Origin: Reichenbachiella agarivorans
Lineage (GTDB): Bacteria; Bacteroidota; Bacteroidia; Cytophagales; Cyclobacteriaceae
Direction of reading: 5' to 3'
Assembly (NCBI RefSeq): GCF_025502585.1
Contig: NZ_CP106679.1
Coordinates: 973,001-1,037,000 of the forward strand
Length of the DNA: 64,000 bases
A program made the translations under genes and the position numbers. The notes beneath the pieces are model-generated. The model ran no database searches. It was given only the letters and a program-made list of their open reading frames with translations, and had not been told where the DNA came from. Below are positions 31,327-40,980 of the stretch, one piece after another (positions within the stretch are counted from its first letter, which is position 1; every line of letters begins with the position of its first letter).

Positions 31327-32340
31327 TTAGAATGCAAACACTGCCGCAATACCAGCCTCTATAAATGAACCAGTACCTGCATCATCAGCATCTACGAAAA
31401 TATCTTGATCAGATGAATCAAATCTAATCTCTGGGATAATTGTCAAAGGACCAGCAAAGATATTTCCTGACAAAGTCAATGAATTAATAGATGGCGCTCC
31501 ATCAAACTCATATGCAAAATTCTCATATCTCAAGCCTAAAGCGAAAGAATCAGAGATTCCGTACTGTAGGTATGCCGCAGCACCAAAGAATCCTCCATCA
31601 GGATCGTCTCCATACTCCATGTTTTGAGAAACATTCGCACCGATGTAAAGTGCATCAGTAGCTTGGTATCCAGCAGTAATATCCCACTGCTTGAACTGAG
31701 AACCAGTGATGTAATTCAAATAAATATCTAAACCATCTACTGGAGACAATGTCAGCTGAGTACCAAAGTTATCCATACCTGTATAACTGTATGAATCCCA
31801 CTGGGTTCCGAATACTCCTACCATCAAAGATACTTTATCCGAAAAAGCATAATCAGCTCTAACACCTGCGTTTTGGAAAGGACCATTTGAGAAAAGGTAA
31901 GAAGCTGTATAGTTAAAGTTAGCAGCTGGAGATATAACCTCATAACCTACAAACGTTCCCATAAAACCTCCAGTCATTGAGAATTTATCAGAAAATGCAT
32001 ATGAAACATACAAATTTTGGATACTTCCAGCAGCTGTTGCAGCTAAACCTGTATTATCACCAGCGCCATCACCACGAGGACCAAAACCTAATTCTCCTAC
32101 GAAAGTAGCTTTACCTACAGTTTTGGAGAGTGCTAAGTCAATCATACCAATACCAACAGCTGCTTGATCCTCAGCAAACCAAGTTGTTCTATTCTTAGTA
32201 TCAGAAAAATCGGCAAAATAATAAGTATCAACGGATCCTGAAATCTCCAATGGAGAAGAAGATTCCTCTTCATCTTGTGCATTAGCAGCAAAAGAGGCAA
32301 TTAAAAGTGCAGCCAATAATATTTTGGTAAATTTTTTCAT
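31327..32340 (-). CDS. Outer-membrane beta-barrel (porin-like) protein
   Basis: A 337-residue protein with a signal peptide (MKKFTKILLAALLIASFAANAQ). The mature part has alternating aromatic/hydrophobic strands such as ISGSVDTYYFADFSD, GKATFVGELGFGPRGDGAG and FALGLRYENFAYEFDG. It ends in an aromatic residue (AAVFAF), as outer-membrane barrels do. The opening SGSVDTYYF resembles carbohydrate- or OprO-like porins of Bacteroidota. It sits between amt and glnII, suggesting passage of nitrogen compounds across the outer membrane; this role is inference from context only. Its mRNA is bounded by hairpins on both sides. Confidence 0.85.
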   Translation of the reverse strand: MKKFTKILLAALLIASFAANAQDEEESSSPLEISGSVDTYYFADFSDTKNRTTWFAEDQAAVGIGMIDLALSKTVGKATFVGELGFGPRGDGAGDNTGLAATAAGSIQNLYVSYAFSDKFSMTGGFMGTFVGYEVISPAANFNYTASYLFSNGPFQNAGVRADYAFSDKVSLMVGVFGTQWDSYSYTGMDNFGTQLTLSPVDGLDIYLNYITGSQFKQWDITAGYQATDALYIGANVSQNMEYGDDPDGGFFGAAAYLQYGISDSFALGLRYENFAYEFDGAPSINSLTLSGNIFAGPLTIIPEIRFDSSDQDIFVDADDAGTGSFIEAGIAAVFAF

Positions 32341-32378
32341 TTTAATTTTGATTTAGAGTTGAAATATTTTTAGAGAAT

Positions 32379-32427
32379 AAAAAGACCTGCTCGCTGTGTT
32401 CGCACCACAGTGTGAACAGGTCTTTTT
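32379..32427. terminator. Terminator between amt and the outer-membrane barrel gene
   Basis: AAAAAGACCTG (32379-32389) pairs with CAGGTCTTTTT (32417-32427) around a long loop that has its own partial pairing (CTGTG...CACAG). T tracts exist on both strands. It ends the amt transcript on the minus strand. Confidence 0.8.
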
Positions 32428-32444
32428 TTATGTTTTAATGATTA

Positions 32445-33725
32445 TTACTCAACAATGATGGTATAACCTCTGATACCGTGCTCATGGCTGTCAAGACCTT
32501 CGGTCTCATGTTGCTCAGACACTCTGATACCAATAGTTTTCTTCATCACAAAGAACAAGATGAAAGCGATTGGGAATGCTGCAGCAGCATAGCAAAGCAC
32601 TCCGATCAATTGAGTCATGAATGAGAACTCACCGATACCGAAGATACCTACGGCCAGTGTACCCCAGATACCACATGTCAAGTGAACAGAAACTGCACCT
32701 ACTACGTCATCCAATTTGAACTTGTCCAAAGTAATCGCAGAGAATACCACAATCACACCAGCTACTGCACCAATGATCAATGCAGAAGGAACTGAAACCA
32801 CATCAGCACCAGCTGTGATACCTACTAGACCAGCCAAGATACCGTTGAGCATCATACCCAAATCCATTCTTTTGAAGACGAATTTTGCAGTGATGAAACC
32901 AAATAGACCACCTGTACATGCAGCAAGACAAGTTGTAACCAATACATAAGATACTAGATCTGGATCAGCAGACAAGACAGAGCCGCCGTTGAATCCGAAC
33001 CAACCTAACCATAGCAAGAATACACCGATAACTGCCAACGGAACAGATGCTCCTGGCTTGTCGATCACTTTGCCATCTACGTATTTGCCCAATCTTGGTC
33101 CCAAAACCATGATACCGGCCAATGCACCCCATCCACCAACAGAGTGAACCAAAGTAGATCCTGCGAAATCATAGAAGCCCATGCCATCAAGGAATCCACC
33201 ACCCCATTTCCATGAACCTAGGATAGGGTAAACCAAACCTACGTAGATCACAGTGAAGATCATGTAAGCAGAAACTTTTACGCGCTCAGCGATTGCACCT
33301 GATACGATAGTTGCAGCTGTCGCAGCAAACATCCCTTGGAACAAGAAGTCAGTCCAGTAAGTGTAACCAGCACTTGCGTAATCAATTGAATCACCATCAG
33401 TTGCTGAATCAAATCCAATGAATGGACCAGCAAAACCCAAATAACCGTTGAATTCACCAGGATACATCAAGTTGAAACCACAGATGTAGTAAGTCAACAA
33501 ACCGATGATAGGTGTGATAGTGTTTTTAAACAGGATGTTTACTGTGTTTTTGGATTGTCCAAAACCAGCCTCCACACCTGCAAAGCCTAAGTGCATGATA
33601 AACACCAAAGCTGTAGCCAACATCATCCAGATGTTGTTTGCCGTAAAAAGTGCAACAGCTCCTTCGGAAGCTTGAGCCGCAACCTCTGTAGACATCTCAC
33701 TCATTACATTAGTCAAAATTGTCAT
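32445..33725 (-). CDS. amt: Ammonium transporter
   Basis: About 426 residues, with eleven membrane helices expected. Start chosen at ATG 33725 (MTILTNVMSEM). Family blocks: MMLATALVFIMHLGFAGVEAG in the first helix, a middle YPILGSWKWGGGFL followed by DFAGSTLVHSVGGWGALAG containing the twin-histidine channel's first His, and LLWLGWFGFNGGS. A later VHLTCGIWGTLAVG carries the second His. It conducts NH3/NH4+ across the inner membrane. The C-terminal tail (QHETEGLDSHEHGIRGYTI) is the usual regulatory segment. No glnK/PII gene is adjacent, which is unusual. Confidence 0.96.
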   Translation of the reverse strand: MTILTNVMSEMSTEVAAQASEGAVALFTANNIWMMLATALVFIMHLGFAGVEAGFGQSKNTVNILFKNTITPIIGLLTYYICGFNLMYPGEFNGYLGFAGPFIGFDSATDGDSIDYASAGYTYWTDFLFQGMFAATAATIVSGAIAERVKVSAYMIFTVIYVGLVYPILGSWKWGGGFLDGMGFYDFAGSTLVHSVGGWGALAGIMVLGPRLGKYVDGKVIDKPGASVPLAVIGVFLLWLGWFGFNGGSVLSADPDLVSYVLVTTCLAACTGGLFGFITAKFVFKRMDLGMMLNGILAGLVGITAGADVVSVPSALIIGAVAGVIVVFSAITLDKFKLDDVVGAVSVHLTCGIWGTLAVGIFGIGEFSFMTQLIGVLCYAAAAFPIAFILFFVMKKTIGIRVSEQHETEGLDSHEHGIRGYTIIVE

Positions 33726-34222
33726 AGCAATAATTTTAAGTTTAAAATAATTTATAGTTCTAGTCAGCCTAAAAAATGAGACTGCTGCTAGCCTCATTCT
33801 GCTGAGTGAAACACTTAGTTGTGTGCCACTGTTGACTTATCGTTTCCCTTTAAATCTTCGGTGACTGTGAGTGCTTTTTTATTTCCTCAGACGCTAAAGT
33901 AACAAAACCAAGTAGAACTACTTAGTTGTTACGCATAAATTCACATGATTTCAGTAATATTTATAGTATTTCTAATTTTGCACGTAATTCTTTGATTTAT
34001 TTGAAATTCACTGCACACAACATGTCATTCATTGATAAATATTCAATAAAACAGCTCTAATATTGACAGAAACACACCTATTATGCGGTGTTTACATTTT
34101 ATTTATTGCGTTATAGCAGGTTTATTGCTCGGTATTTTTACCCGAAGCACCTAAAAACGCAAAGATGGGAGATACGTAAATTTTTACGTACATTAGTATA
34201 TAGTGAAACTGTAGCACTTAGC
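33726..34222. other. Intergenic region between divergent amt and yraN
   Basis: About 500 bp without a gene. It holds two palindromes: AAGTAGAACTACTT (33910-33923) and the inverted repeat TACGTAAA/TTTACGTA (34173-34190). The first may be an operator for amt, the second for yraN; no family motif is recognised. Confidence 0.4.
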
Positions 34223-34564
34223 ATGAATAATCAACAAACTGGAGTAGACGCAGAAAATCTAGCGGCAAACTATTATGTACAAAGAGGTTTCAAGATATTG
34301 GAAAGAAACTACCGATACCGAAAAGCTGAAATCGATATCATTGCAAGGAGCAAGGATCTGATTGTTTTTATTGAAGTGAAATTTAGAAAAGGCAATAGAT
34401 ACGGATACCCCGAGGAATTTGTCTCTAAAAATCAAAGGTCACTCATTCTGTCTGGTGCGGATCACTACCTCACCAAAATTGACTGGCAAAAAAATATCCG
34501 GTTCGACATCATATCAATAGATGCACAAATGAAGATCACACCATTTGAGGATGCGTTTCACTAA
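34223..34564 (+). CDS. YraN family (UPF0102) endonuclease-like protein
   Basis: About 113 residues from ATG 34223 (MNNQQTGVDAENLA), which matches the usual YraN start; longer upstream forms would be atypical. The nuclease-like fold has AENLAANYYVQRGFKILERN, then AEIDIIARSKDLIVFIEVKFRK, with the Asp and the Glu-x-Lys of restriction-endonuclease-like enzymes. Activity is not established for the family. Stand-alone gene. Confidence 0.9.
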   Translation: MNNQQTGVDAENLAANYYVQRGFKILERNYRYRKAEIDIIARSKDLIVFIEVKFRKGNRYGYPEEFVSKNQRSLILSGADHYLTKIDWQKNIRFDIISIDAQMKITPFEDAFH

Positions 34565-34817
34565 GAACCTGAGTTCGATTCTGAAAGAGGGTTCATGATC
34601 CACAAGAGACTATAGTACTCCTTATTGGTAGGACCACAAACTGTGGTTATTAAGCTTCTGGACTTGGCTTGGTAGTGTAAATTAAACTCTGCCTTCTTTG
34701 TTTACTCATTAGGTTTATGATCTAAGGGTAATCTATAATACTCCCTCATAGGAATGTGTGATGCCATCAATTGTTTTGTTTTAGGTAATGGGATGACTCC
34801 AAAAGTCCACCCCCTAA

Positions 34818-34833
34818 CCCCCGCCAGCGGGGG
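34818..34833. repeat. REP-like GC-rich palindrome
   Basis: CCCCCGC (34818-34824) and GCGGGGG (34827-34833), preceded by CCACCCCCTAA. Similar C/G-run palindromes are dispersed in many Bacteroidota genomes. It lies 22 bp after the acyl-CoA synthetase stop on the minus strand and could terminate that transcript. Confidence 0.5.
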
Positions 34834-34854
34834 AAACTTAAAATCGAACTCTGG

Positions 34855-36624
34855 TCAAGACGAAAGACCATAAATACGCTCTATCAAGTTCGCAAATTTA
34901 TCTCTGATCACTCTTCGCTTCAACTTGAGTGTAGGTGTCAACTCCCCTGTGTCAATTCCCCAAACGCTTTCCACGATTTCAAATCGTTTGACTTGTTCCC
35001 AGTTACCAAAGTCTTCATTGAAGCGATTGATTTCAGCCTGATAAAGTTCCAAAACTTTTGGATGACGGTACAAGATTTCAGGATTGGTGTCAATTATATT
35101 TTGACTTTTGCTCCACTCCTCTAGCGCCTCTTTGTTCGGTACAATCAGTGCTGACGGAAATTTCTGCCCCTCACCCAATATCATGATTTGTTCTATATAG
35201 GGAGACTCCTTGAATCGATTCTCCATCTGCTGTGGCGCAATATATTTTCCTCCTGAAGTCTTAAACATTTCCTTCTTCCGGTCAGTGATGCGCAAAAAAC
35301 CGTCTTCCAGCACACCAATGTCTCCAGTATGAAACCAGCCCTCGACCATGACATCTGCAGTCTGCTCAGGAGACCTATAATATCCCAACATCACATTGGG
35401 ACCTTTGCAAAGAATCTCGCCATCTTCGGCAATCTTCACCTCTATTCGATCCAAAACTTTGCCAACACTCCCTACCTTCACACCACCTTCATATGGCACG
35501 TTGAAGGCGATACCTGGAGACGTCTCAGTCAACCCATACCCCTCACATACAGGAATCTCGGCGGCCCAAAACACCCTAGCCAATCTAGGCTGCAATGCTG
35601 CCGCACCCACCAATATATATGACAAATCATTCCCCAATGCTTCCTTCCACTTGGAGAACACTAGCTTTCTAGCCAATGTCAATTGCAGATTGTACCAAAG
35701 GCCTTGATCTGTGAAGGGTTCAAATTGCAATCCCAAATCCACCGCCCAAAAGAACAGTTTTCTCTTGGCCCATGACAATTCATATCCCTTTGAAATGATC
35801 TTATCGTAGATTTTTTCAAGCAACCTAGGGACTGTGGTAAACATTTGCGGACGCACCTCTTTCAGGTTTTCACCAATCGTATCCATGCTTTCGGCATAAT
35901 AAACAGATATCCCGCTATAGAAATAGAAAAAGGAAGCTGTCCTCTCCAAAATATGGCAAAGGGGCAAAAAACTCAATGCTTTGGATCCTGCATCCAGCAA
36001 ATCCTTCAAGGCACTTTTCACCGCCAGTGCATTGCTGACTACATTCTCATGGCTGAGCATGACACCCTTGGGTCTGCCTGTGGTCCCTGATGTATATATA
36101 ATGGTGAACAAATCGTTTGGTACAATTGCCGCTTTGCGCTGCGCCATCACGTGCAAATCTCCCTCTGGATCCAGACTCAAAATCTGCTTCCAATTCGCCG
36201 CACCCTCCACATCATCAAAAGAATACAAATGTTCAATAGACAAATCCTGACTTGCCAATTGTGCCTTTGAGATCAACTCACTGCTTGACGCAAAGATGAC
36301 TTTGACTCCTGCATGTTCGAAAATATATTTGAAATCATCCGCAGTAATCGTAGGGTACATCGGGACTGAAACAGCACCGATTTCTGCACAGGCTTGATCC
36401 ACAAAATTCCACTCTGGCCGATTGGATGAGATGATGGCCACCTTATCACCAGGCTCCACACCCAACTTGATGAGGCCTAGTCCTAGCTTGGCAACAATAT
36501 CGAGTACGTCCTGTGTAGAATATTTCTTCCAACTCCCATTTTGCTTGTGAGCCAAACAAACGCTCTGAGGCGTCATATCCCTTTGATAATATAGAAAATC
36601 AAATACGCGAGTTGGTGTTTTCAT
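34855..36624 (-). CDS. Long-chain acyl-CoA synthetase (AMP-dependent synthetase family)
   Basis: About 589 residues, started at ATG 36624 (MKTPTRVFDFL). Activates fatty acids to acyl-CoA through an acyl-adenylate. Motifs: TIIYTSGTTGRPKGVMLSH (P-loop), VCEGYGLTETSPG (A5), GWFHTGDIG and DRKKEMFKTSGGKYIAPQ (adenylation C-domain hinge). The long insert with ILERTASFFYFY and the C-terminal LTPTLKLKRR are typical of FadD15-like long-chain enzymes. Substrate length is not shown by the sequence. Probably monocistronic. Confidence 0.93.
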   Translation of the reverse strand: MKTPTRVFDFLYYQRDMTPQSVCLAHKQNGSWKKYSTQDVLDIVAKLGLGLIKLGVEPGDKVAIISSNRPEWNFVDQACAEIGAVSVPMYPTITADDFKYIFEHAGVKVIFASSSELISKAQLASQDLSIEHLYSFDDVEGAANWKQILSLDPEGDLHVMAQRKAAIVPNDLFTIIYTSGTTGRPKGVMLSHENVVSNALAVKSALKDLLDAGSKALSFLPLCHILERTASFFYFYSGISVYYAESMDTIGENLKEVRPQMFTTVPRLLEKIYDKIISKGYELSWAKRKLFFWAVDLGLQFEPFTDQGLWYNLQLTLARKLVFSKWKEALGNDLSYILVGAAALQPRLARVFWAAEIPVCEGYGLTETSPGIAFNVPYEGGVKVGSVGKVLDRIEVKIAEDGEILCKGPNVMLGYYRSPEQTADVMVEGWFHTGDIGVLEDGFLRITDRKKEMFKTSGGKYIAPQQMENRFKESPYIEQIMILGEGQKFPSALIVPNKEALEEWSKSQNIIDTNPEILYRHPKVLELYQAEINRFNEDFGNWEQVKRFEIVESVWGIDTGELTPTLKLKRRVIRDKFANLIERIYGLSS

Positions 36625-36705
36625 AATCACAATTTTACCCTTTAAGATAACAAATTGCCTCACAAAAGCCTATTGAGGAGCTGCCTGTGTGACAAGATTC
36701 TTAAA

Positions 36706-37563
36706 CTAAAGTCTGTCTAAAACCTTCTTGATTAAAGAATCAATTACTTTATCTGGATCCTTAGAGAATTTGTTCTTGACTCTATTGGCGATGATGGCAT
36801 TGAGGCTGAGTACTTCGTGTCCCATCAATCTACCCAGTGCATAGTAGCCTGCAGTCTCCATCTCAAAATTTGTCAACCAAAAATCCTCCATATGAAAATA
36901 CATCAGATCTTCCATCAAATGGGGATAGGTCACATCCATCCTTACGATCCTACCTTGTGGTGCATAAAAACCAGGGCACGTTACAGTATTGCCTCGCACC
37001 ATATCATGGGCAAATTTTTCCCTCAGTATGGTAGAACCCTCCACACAATAAGGTTTGAAAGGAAAATTGAGATACTCTTTGAGTTTATTGGTCAGTGTGT
37101 TTTCAAAACCAGTCTGGCGTAGGTTGTAAAAAGTCATCAAAGTATCCAGTCCGATTCCGAAATCGGAAACCAAATGAGAACCCAACCTGAGGTCTTCCTG
37201 AAGGCTCCCTGAGGTACCGATGCGTATGATATTAAGCTTTCTCTTTTTTGCCCTGACTTCTCTGGTTTCTAGATCTACATTGGCCAATGCATCAATCTCT
37301 GTCATGAAGATCTCGACATTATCAGTTCCCATTCCTGTGCTAATGACCGTGACCTTTTTGCCTTTGTATGTACCCTTGTGCGTGATGAACTCACGACGAT
37401 TCATCTCAAAATCAATCTTATCAAAGTATTGACTGACCCGAAACACACGGCTAGGATCTCCAACCGTGATGATGGTATCAGTAATGTTTTCAGGTTTCAG
37501 ATTCAGATGGTAGACACTACCGTCTTTGTTGATTATTAGATCAGTCTCAGATATTACTTGCAT
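36706..37563 (-). CDS. Nucleoside phosphorylase (uridine phosphorylase-like)
   Basis: A 285-residue PNP/UDP superfamily enzyme. The conserved blocks are: ITVGDPSRVFRVSQYFD near the N terminus, THKGTYKGKKVTVISTGMG, IRIGTSGSLQED (phosphate-binding region, with GTSGS) and WLTNFEMETAGYYALG, in which FEMETA contacts the ribose. It splits a nucleoside with phosphate into base and ribose-1-phosphate. The base specificity is uncertain; uridine phosphorylase-like is the best fit. It lies alone between two minus-strand genes. Confidence 0.88.
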   Translation of the reverse strand: MQVISETDLIINKDGSVYHLNLKPENITDTIITVGDPSRVFRVSQYFDKIDFEMNRREFITHKGTYKGKKVTVISTGMGTDNVEIFMTEIDALANVDLETREVRAKKRKLNIIRIGTSGSLQEDLRLGSHLVSDFGIGLDTLMTFYNLRQTGFENTLTNKLKEYLNFPFKPYCVEGSTILREKFAHDMVRGNTVTCPGFYAPQGRIVRMDVTYPHLMEDLMYFHMEDFWLTNFEMETAGYYALGRLMGHEVLSLNAIIANRVKNKFSKDPDKVIDSLIKKVLDRL

Positions 37564-37642
37564 TATGTTAAGAGCTCAAGAGAGATTTCAAGATAATGAA
37601 AAGTTTGAATACCCACCGAATAGAATGATTTCAAATAGAAAA

Positions 37643-38281
37643 TTACTTTTTCACCTCTACTGCTGGATTACCAAATACAGTTTGATTGGCAGCTACGTCA
37701 CTGATCACGACAGAGCCTGCACCCACTCTCGCTCCCTTGCCCAAAGTCACGCCAGAAATAATCACTGATCCAGACCCAATAAAAGCGCCACTCTCAGCAA
37801 CTACACCTGCTCCCACAACCGCTCCAGCACCTACTTGCACAAAATCACCCAGTTGGGCTGAGTGATCCACAGTAGATCCAGAATGTATCAAACAGTGATT
37901 TCCTATCGTCACACCCGCACCGATAGTCACTCCTGCATTGATAAAATTGCCATGACCCATGATACTTGATTTAGAGATATGAGCACCCCTGTGGATAGCA
38001 TTGACGGGCATTTTTTTTCGCTCATCGATGAGCATCTTAGCAAAACTCTTTTTCTCTTTGTTATCGTCCGTCGCAATAAATGCCTCGCACTTTTTACCAA
38101 TCACTTTCAAAAGTTCTTCATCCGAGGTGCTGCCTAAAACGGGCACATTGTCTATTTCAGTGTTGTGCAAACCTTTGTTGTCATCCAAAAATCCATAAAT
38201 CACATTGCCGTTTGACTCAAAAATCTCCAAAGCGGCTCTTCCCAAACCGCCAGCACCAAATATTATTACTGGGTTATCCAT
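37643..38281 (-). CDS. NeuD/PglD-like sugar O-acyltransferase (hexapeptide repeat)
   Basis: A 212-residue enzyme of the left-handed beta-helix acyltransferase family. The N-terminal nucleotide-sugar-binding part starts VIIFGAGGLGRAALEIFE, and the C-terminal half has hexapeptide repeats such as INAGVTIGAGVTIGNHCLIH and VGAGAVVGAGVV. The SGSTVDHSAQLGDF segment carries the conserved catalytic His. NeuD and PglD acetylate amino sugars for surface polysaccharides; the exact substrate is unknown. No other sugar-pathway gene is adjacent, so its glycan is not shown. Confidence 0.88.
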   Translation of the reverse strand: MDNPVIIFGAGGLGRAALEIFESNGNVIYGFLDDNKGLHNTEIDNVPVLGSTSDEELLKVIGKKCEAFIATDDNKEKKSFAKMLIDERKKMPVNAIHRGAHISKSSIMGHGNFINAGVTIGAGVTIGNHCLIHSGSTVDHSAQLGDFVQVGAGAVVGAGVVAESGAFIGSGSVIISGVTLGKGARVGAGSVVISDVAANQTVFGNPAVEVKK

Positions 38282-38376
38282 GCGGCAAAGTTATCTATTC
38301 TAGTAGATATCTAAATACTAGAACCAGGAAGCAAGACTTAAAAATGAGAATATTGCCATTATCGTGATTCTTAAAC

Positions 38377-39639
38377 TCACTTAGTATTATGCTTTTTATT
38401 TTGTACCTCATCATTGCTGCTATCAATTCGGGAGCGAAAGCCTACAATTAGCATCACAAGGAAGGGTAGATAATACACTTTGTATCTGGCAATAGTACCC
38501 AAATTGGGCACGCTATAAGACAGAAATAAAGCACAAAGAATAACATATGCCAACATGGCCAAAATTTCTGGTTTTAGGTTTGGAGGAATGAAAACTTTCC
38601 GTTTGAAGATGCCAATCGCACCAATCAAAAGAAAAGTGTTCTCTACACTACTTAGCCAAAAAGGAAAATAAAATGACTCTCCAATCAAGGGTCTAAACAA
38701 ACCTGAAAATGCAAAGTATAACACATTGATCACATCATCTAGCACAGTGTCGGTTACATGTATGACAGGCAAACGGTTCGCCGCATGGGTTTCCGAGAGT
38801 ATAAAAAGATGGTTGGACTGTATGACTACCGAAAACTTTTCCCAACTAAAATTATAACTCAAGCTGTGTAAAAAAAACCATACAGGAAGTAACATCGCTG
38901 CTGCCAGCATGCCAGATTTTAGCCAAAAAGGCCAAGTTGCGAACATCCTATTTTCACTCCAGTGATACACCCACACAAAAACTAGTGCAGGTAACAAAAG
39001 TGCAGCGATGTAATACTTAAGTACAATCAGTACGCCCAGAGCGCATGAAAGTAACATGTAATCATACCAGCGTCGCTTTGGACCAGATTGAAGTCCAGCA
39101 TAAAAACCCACAATAATAAATACGGCAGCAAAGGCCAGACTTTCCTTGAGCAATCCTGATGACCAAAAAACAGTAGATGGAAAATAAAACAAAGCAATAA
39201 TTGATGCAAGGCGCAGACTCGGCAGCCAAATGGTGAGTTTACAAACCGCATAACAAACCCCTAAAAAACTAAACACTGAAAAATAAATAGCGCACAACCA
39301 ATAATCCGCATGTGTCACATAGATCAGCACTGCCACGCATCGAGAAAACCAAATTGCCCTGACTGGGTCAGAAATCAATACTGTTTCCGTAACAGACCGC
39401 CAAAAATCATCCCTCTGTACATAAATCAATGCCTGCTGATAGTAATAGAAAGTATCACCACCATCATAATGATACTGGTATAGCAACCCAACCAACACAC
39501 CACATAGCAACTTGAAGCTCAACCCCGAAAGAAAAACAAGAGGAGACAGTAACTTCCTGGCTGACCTATAGGCCAGCATGACTACTAGGGTCATAAAAAC
39601 AAGATTGAATAAGTATACCAGGATCGTCTGCAATGTCAA
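38377..39639 (-). CDS. Multi-spanning membrane protein, polysaccharide-polymerase-like (unassigned)
   Basis: A 420-residue protein with some 10-11 membrane helices and two larger loops (YHYDGGDTFYYYQQALIYVQ near residues 55-75 and SNHLFILSETHAANRLPV later). The topology resembles glycosyltransferase-C or O-antigen ligase-type proteins, but I see no decisive motif. Its start codon is the TTG at 39637-39639; it overlaps the DUF2851 stop in the sequence TTGA, so it is probably translationally coupled. A later ATG (39594) would cut off part of the first helix. Function not assigned. Confidence 0.65.
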   Translation of the reverse strand: MTLQTILVYLFNLVFMTLVVMLAYRSARKLLSPLVFLSGLSFKLLCGVLVGLLYQYHYDGGDTFYYYQQALIYVQRDDFWRSVTETVLISDPVRAIWFSRCVAVLIYVTHADYWLCAIYFSVFSFLGVCYAVCKLTIWLPSLRLASIIALFYFPSTVFWSSGLLKESLAFAAVFIIVGFYAGLQSGPKRRWYDYMLLSCALGVLIVLKYYIAALLLPALVFVWVYHWSENRMFATWPFWLKSGMLAAAMLLPVWFFLHSLSYNFSWEKFSVVIQSNHLFILSETHAANRLPVIHVTDTVLDDVINVLYFAFSGLFRPLIGESFYFPFWLSSVENTFLLIGAIGIFKRKVFIPPNLKPEILAMLAYVILCALFLSYSVPNLGTIARYKVYYLPFLVMLIVGFRSRIDSSNDEVQNKKHNTK

Positions 39640-40913
39640 TCGGAAATGAGCTTGAGCCCAATTTTACAGGAAAGACACTTCTTTTTCAAACAAAACTCAT
39701 TCTTCAGTTCGAGCAGTGCCTGACTGTCAAAGGCAGTTTTTGCGCTCATCCCCATGTTCTGCCATGCCTCAATGACTCGATTCTTCTCAGCCTTGAGCTG
39801 GTGAAGCAAATCCACTGCGCGATCCATATACAACTCATCACCGACATATTGACTATATGCCGCCAACACGGGCGCAACTGTATTGATCAACAGCACATCG
39901 ATACTTGCAGATCCCAATCCATGATGGGGTCGTGTAGACTTCTTACCAAAATCATAATGCACTTGCCAATACGGAGAAAGCTCCGCTTCAAATAATTGCC
40001 TGAGCTCTTTGATAGAAGTATGGTGAAGAATCAAATGAAAAAATTTAGCATGCGCAAAAATGAAAGCTGACAACTCTGCTAGTCTCACGGTAGGGAAATT
40101 ACCTGGTCGCATGCGGAGAAAATTCCACTCCACCCTTAGCATCTGAAAGTCCCCTGTTCGGTATTTCTTAGACAAATATGCATAACGCTCGGTCAGTTTT
40201 TCAGCATATTCATCTAGCCCTGTTTGATCCAAAAATCCTGCTACACCGAATAACAATGCCTCTGTATCCAGCCTGTCTGTCTGCTGTTTGAGCAAAACTT
40301 TGTGAGAGAGCACTTCAGCAAGTTTTAGCATCGAGTCTGCGTTCTTCTTAAAGCCAAAACTCTGAGCCACCAACTGATACACAGTCTCTTCCCAAGAACC
40401 TTTGTTTCTCTCCAGTCGATCCAAAATCAAAGTCGACTTTCTTCTGAGGCGTTCTATAGCCATCTGATCCAACATAGACAGTTTATCAATGTCTCTCACT
40501 TGACTAAATTGGTCTTGGCAAGGAATCTCATGTGGATCATACACCAATTTTTTGTACCGATCAATCAATGCAATTGGCACTCTGTTTTTCAATTCCAAAA
40601 CGGGCAACACCTCGCCATCTGACCTGTAGCAGTCAACATCATGGTTCCATACTACATGGAGAATTACATTGTTGTACTTCTCATCGAGATGATGGTTGTG
40701 ATGATTCCAATCCGACGAATTGACATGGATTTCGACACTTCCATGCCATTGGATACCAGCCAAACTCAACTTAGCATTGAGAAAATCTGGCCCTGCATCC
40801 GTATTGTGATTTCCAATCTTATATATTTCTATCGGTAGATCTTGTGTAGATCTCAGATCAGCATGATCATATCTCTGGTAGTTCCAGACGAAGTGTAAAA
40901 AGGATTCTTGCAC
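39636..40913 (-). CDS. DUF2851 family protein
   Basis: A soluble protein of about 425 residues. Family blocks: QESFLHFVWNYQ at the N terminus, then IYKIGNHNTDAGPDFLNAKL, WHGSVEIHVNSSDWNHHNHH and YNNVILHVVW, in which several histidines and acidic residues could bind a metal. The C terminus has CLKKKCLSCKIG, a short Cys-rich end. I chose the GTG at 40913 because the family begins here; a TTG lies 12 codons upstream. Function unknown. It is coupled to the downstream membrane protein gene by an overlap. Confidence 0.88.
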   Translation of the reverse strand: MQESFLHFVWNYQRYDHADLRSTQDLPIEIYKIGNHNTDAGPDFLNAKLSLAGIQWHGSVEIHVNSSDWNHHNHHLDEKYNNVILHVVWNHDVDCYRSDGEVLPVLELKNRVPIALIDRYKKLVYDPHEIPCQDQFSQVRDIDKLSMLDQMAIERLRRKSTLILDRLERNKGSWEETVYQLVAQSFGFKKNADSMLKLAEVLSHKVLLKQQTDRLDTEALLFGVAGFLDQTGLDEYAEKLTERYAYLSKKYRTGDFQMLRVEWNFLRMRPGNFPTVRLAELSAFIFAHAKFFHLILHHTSIKELRQLFEAELSPYWQVHYDFGKKSTRPHHGLGSASIDVLLINTVAPVLAAYSQYVGDELYMDRAVDLLHQLKAEKNRVIEAWQNMGMSAKTAFDSQALLELKNEFCLKKKCLSCKIGLKLISD

Positions 40914-40980
40914 AGTAGTAAGCTCTACTCCCAAACCCGCTGCAATCAAATAAACAAAATAATGCGCTACTATGCAAGAT

